A DNA stretch of 64,000 nucleotides from JANXQG01 sp963804375 (GTDB taxonomy: Bacteria > Planctomycetota > Planctomycetia > Pirellulales > Thermoguttaceae). The stretch is taken from NCBI GenBank assembly GCA_963804375.1, contig CAWDQE010000014.1, positions 2,418,001 through 2,482,000 of the forward strand. Reading direction: 5' to 3'. Positions 17,711 through 26,296 of the stretch are shown here, in pieces; position 1 is the stretch's first letter, and each line of letters begins with the position of its first letter. The position numbers and the translations under genes are program-made. The notes beneath the pieces were generated by a model. The model was given only the letters and a program-made list of their open reading frames with translations. It ran no database searches and was not told the DNA's origin.

Positions 17711-17818
17711 ATGAAAGAGGACAATCGTAGGTTTTCCTGAGCAGAACGACAAGCCACAGTGGCTCGCCGGGAGTTTTCACCAGCCGCGATTTGCGCGGCA
17801 CAACCAGGAGAATCGACA

Positions 17819-19036
17819 ATGCTGTACCTTGGAATCGATTTACATCTCAAACAAATGACCGTCTCGCTGCGCAACGAAGATGGCAACGTCGTTCTCCGCC
17901 GGCAGGTCAGCACGCGCTGGGCGAAACTGGCGGAGTTTCGGGAACAACTGCATCAAGCGTTGACTGCCGACGAAAAATACGTGGCGGTCGTCGAGGTCTG
18001 TGGCTTCCATGACTGGTTGGTGCGATGGCTCCAGCAGGATGAGCGGTGTCACCAAACACTGGTGATCCAGCCGTTGGGACGCAGCGTCCACAAGACCGAT
18101 CCGCGTGATGCGAAAGCCTTGAGTGAACGGCTGTGGGTCAATCGTGACCGTCTGCTCCGCGGGGATCGCGTTCAAGGCGTGCGGACCGTGCTGCTGCCAA
18201 GCGAGGAACAGCAGGCCAACCGGCATCTGACGCAACTCCGGCAACGACTCGTGCTCAAGCGGACACAAACGCTCAACCAGATCCACAAGATTCTCAGGCG
18301 CCACAACCTGGAGTGGGAACGGCCGACGAAGAGCATCCAGACCCGCAAGGTGACGGAGTGGTTGAAGACCTTGCCGCTGGGCCCGATGGACCGTTTGACC
18401 TTGAAGCAGTTGCTCGTGCAATGGCGGCTGTGGGAAGCACAACTCCTGGCGGTGGACGATCAGATTGCGGAACGATTCCTCGCCAACCCGGACGCCCAGT
18501 TGCTGGCGACGATGCCCGGCGTGAGCATGTACATCGCCCTGGCGATCGCCTGTCGGATCGCTCCCATCGGGCGGTTTCCCCATGGGCGGAGCCTGGCCAA
18601 TTTCCTCGGCCTGACTCCAGGCAGCAACCGTTCCGGCGAGACGGAACGATTGGGCTCGATCACCAAGGCCGGTAGCCGGATGGTGCGTGTCCTGCTGGCC
18701 CAGGTGATCCTGCACTTGCTGCGGCGGGACGCCACGGTACGAGCCTGGTATCAGCGGATCAAACGGCGCCGAGGCTCGAAGATCGCGAGAGTGGCGGTGC
18801 TGCGGCGGACGGCCACGATCATGTGGCGAATGCTCAGCACGGGAGAACGTTGGAGGCCGGGAGCCGCCGATTCGGGGACGCCTTCGGCAGCCAACGCTCC
18901 TCGGCAGGCTCGTCTGTATCGGCCCAGGCGAACCGTACTTTCGGCTCTGTCGGCGGCGGAGGACCACACGGCCGGTTCCAGTACCGGTTCCTCTTCTCTG
19001 TCCCGGAGAAAGGAGGCAGCACGATGCCCGGCGTAG
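17819..19036 (+). CDS. IS110-family DEDD transposase
   Basis: 405 residues from ATG 17819, which follows AGGAG; the longer upstream start is not needed. The N-terminal RuvC-like DEDD domain begins LYLGIDLH (D7), with an acidic residue in VAVVEVCG and the block HKTDPRDAKAL. The C-terminal transposase_20 domain has the motif LATMPGVS, then GRFPHGRSLANFLGLTPGSN and RSGETERLGSITKAGSRMVR, including the Ser that acts as nucleophile in IS110 recombinases (family knowledge). The last 50 residues are Ser/Ala-rich and overlap the next gene by 13 bases. The enzyme moves DNA with a bridge RNA guide. Confidence 0.92.
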   Translation: MLYLGIDLHLKQMTVSLRNEDGNVVLRRQVSTRWAKLAEFREQLHQALTADEKYVAVVEVCGFHDWLVRWLQQDERCHQTLVIQPLGRSVHKTDPRDAKALSERLWVNRDRLLRGDRVQGVRTVLLPSEEQQANRHLTQLRQRLVLKRTQTLNQIHKILRRHNLEWERPTKSIQTRKVTEWLKTLPLGPMDRLTLKQLLVQWRLWEAQLLAVDDQIAERFLANPDAQLLATMPGVSMYIALAIACRIAPIGRFPHGRSLANFLGLTPGSNRSGETERLGSITKAGSRMVRVLLAQVILHLLRRDATVRAWYQRIKRRRGSKIARVAVLRRTATIMWRMLSTGERWRPGAADSGTPSAANAPRQARLYRPRRTVLSALSAAEDHTAGSSTGSSSLSRRKEAARCPA

Positions 19037-19338
19037 ACTTCCAGCTGCTCTGCGAGCGGATTACGATGCGGGAGGTCCTCCGCCTCTTGGAGTTCAGACC
19101 CACGGTGCGGCGCGGCGACCAGTGGCGCGGCCCCTGCCCAGTGCATGGTTCTTCAATTCCACGAAGTCGCTCGTTTTCGGTCAACCTGCGCCTGGGACGG
19201 TACCATTGTTTCGGCTGCGGATCGCGCGGCCATGCATTGGAACTGTGGTCCGTGGTTCGGGGTGTGAGCCTATATGAAGCGGCCTTGGAGTTGTGCGAGC
19301 GGTTGGGAATGGAGCCGCCCTGGGTGAGACACTGGTAG
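19024..19338 (+). CDS. Stand-alone CHC2 zinc-finger protein carried by the IS element
   Basis: 104 residues. The start at 19024 has a strong GGAGG at 19012-19016 and overlaps the transposase end, implying translational coupling. It is almost entirely a DnaG-type CHC2 zinc-binding domain: GPCPVHG supplies Cys and His, then FSVNLRLGRYHCFGCGSRGH supplies the C-x2-C pair. No primase catalytic (Toprim) domain is present. CHC2 domains bind single-stranded DNA at primase start sites. Here it may help transposition or bind the element's DNA or RNA, which is inference from linkage. Confidence 0.85.
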   Translation: MPGVDFQLLCERITMREVLRLLEFRPTVRRGDQWRGPCPVHGSSIPRSRSFSVNLRLGRYHCFGCGSRGHALELWSVVRGVSLYEAALELCERLGMEPPWVRHW

Positions 19339-20138
19339 ATGCAGGCAGGTAAGAGACAAACGAAGGGTGATTGCATCGATCGTGACCTCGGTCACGATCC
19401 CTGCGGACCTTGCTCAGTCCGAGGTGGGGTATGGATCCGTCGGGAGTAATTTCAGACGGACGTCGGTGTGATTGGGACGAGCTTGGTCTCGCAGGATGGT
19501 CGCATAGAACAGTACCGTGCCAGACGGTCCAATCCGGACTGCCTGGGCGCTGGCCGTAGGGTCAGCAGATGCACGAAGGGATGTGTTGAGGTGCAGTCGC
19601 CAGGAAAAGAACTCGCTGAAAAGACCATGAACGATCAACGCGGGAAGTCCTCGGCCTTGCCAAGAAGGGACCACCCAAGGGTCCCAGACGGAGACATCCA
19701 AAACGAAGCCCCAGGGCTTCGGTGAGGGCCGTGCGTCCCTTGCCGGAACCACGAAGCGAAAAACCAACGGGAAAACCACTTGACAACTCAACCTCTTTCA
19801 GGGATGCCCCTCCGCCGCAGGCAAACGACTGTTCCACTCAGAGACAGCTAACCCCACCGCTGATGGTATTACCTACACTGCCGAGAGTGCCTTGGTCGCG
19901 TCCCATTTTCACAGCGATCGGCACTTTGATCGACGAAATGGCGATCTTGGACTTGGTTTGTCGGGAAATCTGCAGCGGGGGGTGGATCAGCGTCACGAAA
20001 CGAACCATTTTCGGGATGCAATCTGGTGGCTCGTCGACCAGTACTTGACAGGTACCTACCGAGCCCGCGGCTGGATGCGATTGGACCACGCAGTCGCTAT
20101 AATCGTGAGCGTTGGTCTTGTCTTTGAAAGCCAGGTCC
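19339..20138. other. 800-base stretch without a supportable gene
   Basis: Nothing coding is convincing on either strand. It begins with the region that should contain the right end of the IS110 element and includes a near-perfect dyad at 19378-19399. The last 150 bases precede the ECF sigma gene at 20139. Confidence 0.45.
19378..19399. repeat. 22-base dyad symmetry
   Basis: GATCGTGACC and GGTCACGATC, separated by two bases, form a perfect 10+10 dyad just after the CHC2 gene. The two-base centre makes a protein binding site or recombination-site dyad likelier than an RNA hairpin. Confidence 0.6.
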
Positions 20139-20695
20139 ATGACCGACGTTACCCGCATCCTATCCCGGATCGAATCCGGCGACCCTCACGCGGCCGAGCA
20201 ACTCCTGCCGCTGGTCTATGACGAGCTGCGACGGTTGGCCGCTGAAAAAATGGCCAAGGAAAATCCCGGCAGACGCTCCAGGCCACGGCCTTGGTCCATG
20301 AGGCGTATATTCGCTTGGTGGACAGCGATAAGGCCCAGCATTGGGATTCGCGTGGTCATTTCTTTGCCGCCGCTGGCGAGGCCATGCGTCGAATTCTGGT
20401 CGAGAACGCTCGACGTAAAGGGAGTCTCAAACGGGGTGAGGGATTCGTCCGACAGCCACTTGACGAGCTGGAAATCGTGGCCCCGGAAAGCCGACGTGAC
20501 GTATTAGCGATTGATGAAGCACTTCGGCAATTGGAGGCCACCGACATCCAGGCCGCAGAACTGATCAAGTTGCGATTCTTCGCGGGACTGACGGCCGAAC
20601 AAGCCGCGACCGCGTTGGGCATATCTGCCCGAACCGCTGACCGAATATGGGGTTACGCGAGAGCCTACCTGCTCAAGTGCATGGCAACGTCGTAG
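20139..20695 (+). CDS. ECF RNA polymerase sigma factor with one frameshift
   Basis: Starts MTDVTRILSRIESGDPHAAE at 20139. Near 20270 one base appears missing: adding a C restores the reading NPG-QTLQATALVHEAYIRLVD, the standard sigma region 2 sequence of planctomycete ECF factors that work with Ser/Thr kinases. The frame then continues through region 2 (HFFAAAGEAMRRILVENARRK) and region 4 (ELIKLRFFAGLTAEQAATAL, then GISARTADRIWGYARAYL) to the stop at 20695. The expected partner kinase follows 100 bases downstream. Either a consensus error or a recent inactivating mutation. Confidence 0.8.
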
Positions 20696-20795
20696 CCCAA
20701 ACAACGAAATTCAGTCAAATCGTACTGTTCTTCCGATTTTTTTGGCGGAAACCGCGTGGAAAATACGCATTGTTTTTTGGGGCAGGTGCGAAGCC

Positions 20796-22160
20796 ATGAA
20801 AGAGCGCGAAATATTTAATGCGGCATTGTCGATTCCGGATCCCGCAAGCCGTGCAGCTTATCTGGACGAAGTTTGTGACGGGGACGTGGCACTCCGCGAC
20901 CACATCCCGGGCCTGCTCGGTGCGCACGTGAAACTGGGGAGTTTTCTCGAGCAGCCCGCTATGGCGGTCACTGGTTCGTTTTCCCCCATCGACATGCTGC
21001 CCATCGCCGAATCCCCCGGCACGACCATCGGCCGCTACAAGCTCCTGGAAGAGCTTGGCGAAGGGGGCATGGGCGTGGTCTATAAGGCCGAGCAGACCGA
21101 TCCCGTCCAACGCCTGGTGGCCCTCAAAATCCTCAAGCCGGGCATGGACACCCGGCAGGTAGTTGCCCGCTTCGAGGCCGAGCGCCTGGCCCTGATGGAC
21201 CACCCCAGCATCGCCCACGTCTATGATGGGGGCTGCGCCGAATCGGGCCGGCCCTACTTCGTTATGGAACTCGTCGAGGGAATACCACTAACGGATTATT
21301 GCGATCAGCAGCAGCTTGCCACCCCGGAGCGCCTGGAGCTGTTTGTCCAAGTCTGCCATGCGGTACAGCACGCCCATCAGAAGGGCATTATCCATCGCGA
21401 CCTCAAGCCCTCCAACATCCTGGTCACGCTCTGCGACGGTGTGCCGCTTCCCAAAATCATCGACTTCGGCATTGCCAAGGCCATGCATCGGCCACCCGAT
21501 GAAACGGCCCTCACGACAGGTCACGGGCTCATCATGGGTACGCCGCTGTACATGAGCCCGGAGCAGGCCGGCACGGGCGGTCTGGACGTCGATACCCGCA
21601 GCGACATCTATTCGCTGGGCGTGGTCGTCTATGAGCTTTTGACCGGCAGCACGCCGTTCGATCAGGAGCGGGTGCAAAAGGCGGGCTATAGACGACGGTA
21701 CGCTAAATGCGACGCAAATCGCCATCGCGACGTTCTCGCCCAACGGCGTCCTCGACTCGACTTTCACCAGCAATGTCGCCGCGGCTGCCGTTGCCGGGGG
21801 CGTCAGCACGGGGCTTTGGGGCGAAAACGATCTGGCCATTCAGCCCCAGCCGGATGGCACGGTGAAGATCGTTGTGGGCGGGGCAACGGTTCCCGCGGGC
21901 CTTGCACTTCCTTCCGGCCTTGCCTACGACCCGAACAACTCCCAGGCCTTGGTTCGTTTATTTCCGGCGGCGTGGGGCGAAGGCTTGACACCCGCCACCA
22001 CTCACAGCCCGTCCAACCCGCTCCGCATTCACGGCCAACAGCGTCAATCGTATGTGCCGATGCGGACGGTCTGCCGTGGCAGCCGATCTTTTTCTTGTTT
22101 GGCCTACCGACGGTCCCAAAAAACTCGTGCGTTTTTCGAGGCTTCCCATCAAACAAATAG
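20796..22160 (+). pseudogene. Ser/Thr protein kinase truncated within the kinase domain
   Basis: From ATG 20796 an N-terminal ECF-partner-type region (NAALSIPDPASRAAYLDEVC) leads into a Hanks-type kinase: glycine loop GEGGMGVV (about 88), lysine in VALKILKPG, catalytic HRDLKPSN (about 200), DFG in IIDFGIAKAM (about 222), and activation/APE region GTPLYMSPEQA. Homology stops after LLTGSTPFDQERVQ at about 21683, before the last lobe helices, and the remaining 160 codons are out-of-frame sequence from another gene. Family members normally continue for hundreds of residues (transmembrane segment, WD40 or TPR repeats). So this is a decapitated kinase at a rearrangement junction. Confidence 0.8.
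21691..21990 (+). pseudogene. Fragment of a delta-60 repeat protein fused to the kinase end
   Basis: In another frame, from about 21691, the DNA encodes ATFSPNGVLDSTF, then GENDLAIQPQPDGTVKIVVG and LPSGLAYDPN. The fNADG-LD-TF and iQPDGkivvG pattern marks the delta-60 beta-propeller-like repeat found in large secreted proteins. Neither start nor end of such a gene is present. Confidence 0.5.
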
Positions 22161-22563
22161 CGTCTTATCACGTCGTCGCGCACCGATGACCGATAAGACG
22201 CCGTTGAAGTGAGCCGCGGAGTGTCACTGGCGTTCAACACCGATTTCTCGGAACCTCGGCCGGCCGACTTGCCTGCGGCGGTCACCCCCTCTGCCGCGCG
22301 CAAGGGGCGCGGCCAGGAATCAAAAGCTAGAAAATCTCAGGTTTTTCTTGACCCTCAGACAATTTGACACAAGCGCCTGAAGTTGCAGCCATCCGCTGCA
22401 TCGCTTGCGGCTTCGTTGGTGCTGCCCCACCTCCGCAGCAAAACGTGATTCGGTCAGAAATAATTCCTTTCCTCTGACCTCCCTCCTTTGCAGAACGCCC
22501 GCCCGAGGATGGGCAGCGTTCCCGTGCTTGGATGGGCCGGGAAGACTTTGCCAGCAACCTACG
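21991..22563. other. Non-coding debris between two broken genes
   Basis: Open frames here do not show family patterns or initiation signals. I see no RNA gene or clear repeat. Confidence 0.4.
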
Positions 22564-23227
22564 TCACCGGCGATCCGTATGCGCGCGTTCTTCGGCAGCA
22601 CGCACCAAGCCCCGCAGCATGCCGGCGAAGACCAGCCAGTGCATGGGATACTCCAGCACATCCTCGATGGCGATGGGCTGCGTGGGCGTGGCGACCCAGC
22701 GGGGGCAGATCATCACGGGAAGGCGTTCCGTCAACGCCCGGATCAGCTCGAAGGACAGGCTGCCGGAGCTGATGATGATCGAGGCCCGCAGCTCGATGAC
22801 CTGGATGCCAGACCCGCGAAGGACATCCCCGGTTTCCTCGCGACTACGGAGGCGGGGCGAGAGGCCCTGTTCGGCATCCCCCAGGCCGCCCAGGTAGATG
22901 ATCCTCTGAACGCCTGCTTGCCTTGCGGCCTCGGCGAAGTTGGCCGCCGCCTGCCGATCTTCCTGCTCGAAGTCCCGCTTGGTGCCCAGGGAGTGGACGA
23001 GGTAATAGGCCGCATGGACACCGGACAAGGGCGCGCGAAGCGATTCGGGGTCCATCACGTCGCCCTGGACCACTTCGCTTGCTAGCGCCTGCGCGGGACC
23101 GCAATCGTTCCGACTGGCGGCACACGCAGCGCAGGCGAAGGCCGCGTTGTTCAAGCAACGGCAGCAGCCGGCCGCCGATGTAGCCGGTGGCCCCGGCCAG
23201 TAAGATGATGGACTGTTCGTGTGCCAT
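22564..23227 (-). pseudogene. NAD(P)-binding SDR-like protein (NmrA/DUF2867-type), frameshifted and 3'-truncated
   Basis: Starts at ATG 23227: IILLAGATGYIGGRLLPLL, the GxxGxxG Rossmann motif of atypical SDR proteins. Near 23085 reading must skip one base to continue in EVVQGDVMDPESL, then GVHAAYYLVHSL and RIIYLGGLGD, all typical of this family. Homology ends at PTQPIAIEDVLEY (about 22665), and the remaining 30 residues are unrelated. Full-length members are about 300 to 480 residues, so the C-terminal half is gone. The family often belongs to light- or oxidation-induced regulons, and the gene is divergent from the ECF/B12 operon. Confidence 0.7.
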
Positions 23228-23318
23228 GAATGTAGCCAATCTCGGTGAGAGCCAGAACAAGTTGCAACACTCTGCGGTGGCCCTCACTGCCCCTGAAAAA
23301 TCGGCGGGACGAAGAGAA

Positions 23319-23347
23319 TTGACCCCCTTGCTGCATGCCGGTAGACT
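23319..23347 (+). promoter_or_regulatory. Candidate sigma70 promoter of the ECF/B12-sensor operon
   Basis: TTGACC (23319-23324), 17-base spacer, TAGACT (23342-23347), 65 bases upstream of the ECF gene start at 23413. It would give basal expression by the housekeeping sigma factor. Autoregulation is not shown. Confidence 0.4.
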
Positions 23348-23412
23348 GATGTTGCCGCCCTTGGGGGGCGGATGACGACTGTCTATATTTCCGGGCCTGA
23401 AGGCGGTAAGGC

Positions 23413-24000
23413 ATGAACGCGGAGCCAACCTTTTTGGAAAGAATCGCCGCAGGCGACCCGTTGGCCGTCGACGGCTGCCTGGAAAAGTATCGCGGGCTGG
23501 TCTGGTCAATCGCTCGGCGATTCCCCGGCAACCACGCCGATGCCGAAGACGCCGTTCAAGAGGTTTTTGTCGAGTTATGGCGACACGCGGGGCGGTTCGA
23601 CGCGGCGGTGGCCGCCGAAAGCACATTCGTCGCCACGGTCGCACGCCGGCGACTCATCGACCGGCATCGCCGCCGGGCGCGTCAACGTGAAACAGTTCCA
23701 CTTGTCGCCGAACCGCCCGCTGCCGCCCGGTCCGAATCGGACCGCCTGGAGACACTTGAAGAGGCACAGCGTGTCCGAGGACTGCTCGAACAACTCCGGC
23801 CCGAGCAGCGGCAGGTGCTGGAGTTGTCATTCGATCAAGGGATGTCGCAACAGGAGATTGCAGAGGCTACCCGGCTGCCGCTGGGAACGGTCAAGACCCA
23901 CACACGCCGAGGCCTAATGCGACTCCGCCAGTTGCTCGAAGCGGGTCCCACCGGCACGGAGCCTGGAGGAGGCCCAGATTTGTTACACCGTGGAACGTAG
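23413..24000 (+). CDS. ECF sigma factor (SigK-like), partner of the B12 sensor
   Basis: 195 residues, complete. Region 2: RIAAGDPLAVDGCLEKYRGL, then DAEDAVQEVFVELWRHAGRF, with the DAVQE-V-LW core. Region 4: LRPEQRQVLELSFDQGMSQQ, then EIAEATRLPLGTVKTHTRRG, the helix-turn-helix that reads the -35 element. It directs RNA polymerase to a stress regulon. No classical transmembrane or ZAS anti-sigma gene follows. Instead the stop codon is 2 bases from a cobalamin-binding sensor gene, the natural candidate for controlling this sigma factor. This pairing is the basis of finding 1. Confidence 0.93.
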   Translation: MNAEPTFLERIAAGDPLAVDGCLEKYRGLVWSIARRFPGNHADAEDAVQEVFVELWRHAGRFDAAVAAESTFVATVARRRLIDRHRRRARQRETVPLVAEPPAAARSESDRLETLEEAQRVRGLLEQLRPEQRQVLELSFDQGMSQQEIAEATRLPLGTVKTHTRRGLMRLRQLLEAGPTGTEPGGGPDLLHRGT

Positions 24001-24002
24001 CC

Positions 24003-25076
24003 ATGACACAACCAGAACAAGTGCTCGCCAGGATTCTCAAGAGCGGCGCCCGGGCATTGGCCGGGTATGCTGCCGGTGAAATGCCCCTCGACGCAGAAGC
24101 GGCCCAAACCGCAGTCTCCACGCAGTTTGACGGCTGGCAAAACGTCTTGGCTGCCCGGCTTGAGGAACTCGCCGTCGCCATTTCGACGGGGCGGCCGGAG
24201 TTCTTCGTCGAGCAGCTCCATTGGACCCGAGCGGCGTTGGAGGCCAGGGGCGTTCCCGCCGAAATACTGCGGGCGAGGCTTGAGGCCCTGCTCCACGTCT
24301 TGGTTGAACAGATACCGGTTGAACTGGCGCCGATGGCAACTGGCTATATCGACCGTGCTCTGGCTGAGTTCGGTGGCCAGCCTGCCGGCCTGACCCCGAG
24401 ACTGACGGCCGAGACCCCTGCGGGGCGGTTGGCCGCGACGTACTTGCTGGCGATCCTCGAAGGCGATCGCCGTAAGGCGATCGGTCTGATTCTCAAAGCG
24501 GCTGACGAGGGACAAAGCGTGCCGGACCTGTATTCGAGGGTCCTCCAACCGGCGCAGGAGGAGTTGGGCCGGATGTGGCTTCTGGGCGAGATCAATGTGG
24601 CGGAAGAGCATTTCGCTACGACGACAACCCGCTTGGTGATGGCCCAGCTTCACGCGAGAGAAGTGTGCGGACCATCCAATGGCAAGACTCTGGTCGCCGC
24701 GGCAGTTGCTGGCAACCAGCATGACCTGGGCATTCAAATAGTGGCTGATTTCTTCGAGGTAGACGGCTGGCGGGTGATCCAACTCGGCTCCAACGTGCCC
24801 GCCGACGACCTCGCCCAGGCCGTCGAGTTTTACCAGGCCGATCTGGTCGCACTTTCGGTCTCGCTCGCTACGCAGTTGACAGCGCTGGAGGAAACCATTG
24901 ACATCGTGCGGAAGAACCAACGGGGCGCCGCCGTCAAGATCCTGGTCGGCGGTTGCGGGATGATGGCTGCCGCAGAGTTGGCTAGGTCCAAGGGAGCCGA
25001 CGATTACGCGTCGAATGCCGTGGAAGCAGTGACACGAGGCAATGCGCTCGTCGGACTGCCTGAGATAATGCATTAG
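24003..25076 (+). CDS. Cobalamin-binding sensor protein, CarH/LitR-like, without DNA-binding domain
   Basis: 357 residues. Residues about 1-125 are helical and unassigned (W45...RPEFFVEQLHWTRAALEARG), somewhat like RsbRD-N sensor helices. Residues about 140-220 are the four-helix B12-binding-2 domain with the photoreceptor motif W-x9-EH: W192 in GRMWLLGEIN and E202-H203. Residues about 226-357 are a B12-binding Rossmann domain. H240 in GNQHDLG corresponds to the lower axial His of D/E-x-H-x-x-G, with Asn replacing the acidic residue, and VGGCGM is the later glycine turn. CarH/LitR repressors carry a MerR helix-turn-helix before these domains. It is absent here. The gene follows the ECF sigma gene by 2 bases. 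Confidence 0.85.
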   Translation: MTQPEQVLARILKSGARALAGYAAGEMPLDAEAAQTAVSTQFDGWQNVLAARLEELAVAISTGRPEFFVEQLHWTRAALEARGVPAEILRARLEALLHVLVEQIPVELAPMATGYIDRALAEFGGQPAGLTPRLTAETPAGRLAATYLLAILEGDRRKAIGLILKAADEGQSVPDLYSRVLQPAQEELGRMWLLGEINVAEEHFATTTTRLVMAQLHAREVCGPSNGKTLVAAAVAGNQHDLGIQIVADFFEVDGWRVIQLGSNVPADDLAQAVEFYQADLVALSVSLATQLTALEETIDIVRKNQRGAAVKILVGGCGMMAAAELARSKGADDYASNAVEAVTRGNALVGLPEIMH

Positions 25077-25162
25077 AAGGGGCTATCCGGACAAGATTCG
25101 TTCCCAGGCGGCCCGCGGACTTACGCAGCCCGCGGGCACGCCGGGGAAACGCCTCTTCAATT

Positions 25163-25393
25163 TCAGTGTGCCGCGACCGGCGTGGCTGCATCGCGATGGC
25201 TAACTTGCGTTGTCGCAGCGATCCCTGCCAACGCGATCCCCGCCAAGCCAACCAATGAGTAAACCAGTCGGCTGAGCCCTGAAGCCGGTCCGAACAAAGC
25301 CGCCACAAGGTCGAACTGGAACAGGCCCACCAATCCCCAGTTCACGGCCCCAATGACTACCAAAAGCAGAGCAAACCAGTAAGCAGTTTTCAT
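25163..25393 (-). CDS. DUF378 small membrane protein
   Basis: 76 residues, start 25393 with AAGGAG seven bases upstream. Two helices: AYWFALLLVVIGAVNWGLVG (the INWGLVG-type DUF378 signature) and LVYSLVGLAGIALAGIA. The family is of unknown function, and is often found with stress- or light-induced genes. It reads opposite to, and is convergent with, the B12 sensor gene. Its upstream region holds CCGACGAATAAT, compared with other neighbours in the findings. Confidence 0.88.
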   Translation of the reverse strand: MKTAYWFALLLVVIGAVNWGLVGLFQFDLVAALFGPASGLSRLVYSLVGLAGIALAGIAATTQVSHRDAATPVAAH

Positions 25394-25534
25394 CGTAAAG
25401 TCTCCTTTCGAGAGAACGAGTGATCTTGAGAACGAATCCTTTCACCAAACAAATCCTTCAGAACATTATTCGTCGGACGACGACCGGGGGTTTCAACCAT
25501 GTTCTGGTTCTCGACGCCCATCTCTGAATTGCGA

Positions 25535-26158
25535 TCAGTCGGCCTTCGCCCCCTTCACGGGTATCTGAACCTCGAAGAAGTTCCTGTCTCGCGGCACGAA
25601 CGGGCTGTTGTAGCCCATGATCCGCATGGGACCGGCCGATACGTAATCCGTTTTCTTCTGGTCGAGCCAGTTCACCAACTTGTCGCGGGCCTTGGCGATC
25701 GCGGACGACGTCCGCGATCCGCGGCAACCGATGCTGACGACTGTCATCGCCGGAACGTCAATCACCTCGACGCTCCCCTGTTTTCCGGGGGAACCCTGGT
25801 TTGGTCTCTCGTACAGGAAAGACATGGAGCGTTCCTTGTTCTCCGGGGCACGAGGGTCACCGTAGTCCATCTCGACCGGCGCTGTCATGGTCACGTTGTT
25901 CTGCTTAATGTGCTGAAATAGGGTCCAGAACTCGGCTGGCCCCGAGGCCGAGGCCTTGCGATAGGCCGGATACTTCTTGATTTCGATCTTCCCAACCGGC
26001 GTGAAGGAGGGAAAGCCTTTGGGCATCTCAGCCTCCTTGATGGGCCGGAACTCATCCGCCGACGCCCGATTCTCCGTAGCAACTCGAACGGCTAGCATGC
26101 CCAGTCCAACGAGGGTCGAGAGGGACATGGTGGCAAGGGTGCGAAATCTCAAAGACAT
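25535..26158 (-). CDS. SOUL-family heme-binding protein, exported
   Basis: 207 residues, start 26158. The N-terminal helix LATMSLSTLVGLGMLAV is a signal peptide or anchor. The rest shows SOUL-domain blocks: VGKIEIKKYPAYRKA, FWTLFQHIKQNNVTMTAPVE with MTAPV, and CRGSRTSSAIAKARDKLVNW, ending RDRNFFEVQIPV. SOUL/HBP proteins bind heme or tetrapyrroles. Next to a cobalamin sensor this may reflect tetrapyrrole or photo-oxidative stress handling (inference). It lies between DUF378 and fasciclin genes in the same orientation, each with its own spacing of more than 100 bases. Confidence 0.88.
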   Translation of the reverse strand: MSLRFRTLATMSLSTLVGLGMLAVRVATENRASADEFRPIKEAEMPKGFPSFTPVGKIEIKKYPAYRKASASGPAEFWTLFQHIKQNNVTMTAPVEMDYGDPRAPENKERSMSFLYERPNQGSPGKQGSVEVIDVPAMTVVSIGCRGSRTSSAIAKARDKLVNWLDQKKTDYVSAGPMRIMGYNSPFVPRDRNFFEVQIPVKGAKAD

Positions 26159-26296
26159 GGTTTTCTCTCCGTGGGGTGTGATGTTTTCTTACCTATCGCA
26201 GACTCTATGAAACTATTCGCGGAGCGGAGCAGACCGGATTCAGGTGGATACGAAAAAGGGGGCCAGAGAAGGCCCCCCAGTCGGCGTTCGTCCGGC

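Larger units (their letters stand above)
17536..19338 (+). mobile_element. IS110-family element with CHC2 zinc-finger passenger
   Basis: Consists of the conserved non-coding left part, a DEDD transposase gene (17819-19036) and an overlapping CHC2 gene (19024-19338). IS110 elements lack long terminal inverted repeats, so neither end can be fixed from this copy, and the right end may lie beyond 19338. The surrounding DNA holds other mobile-element and broken-gene remnants. Confidence 0.6.

Noticed and set aside
19855..20112. Short ORFs just before the ECF sigma gene
   Set aside because: No ribosome binding site or motif; several overlap in different frames, as expected for random open frames.
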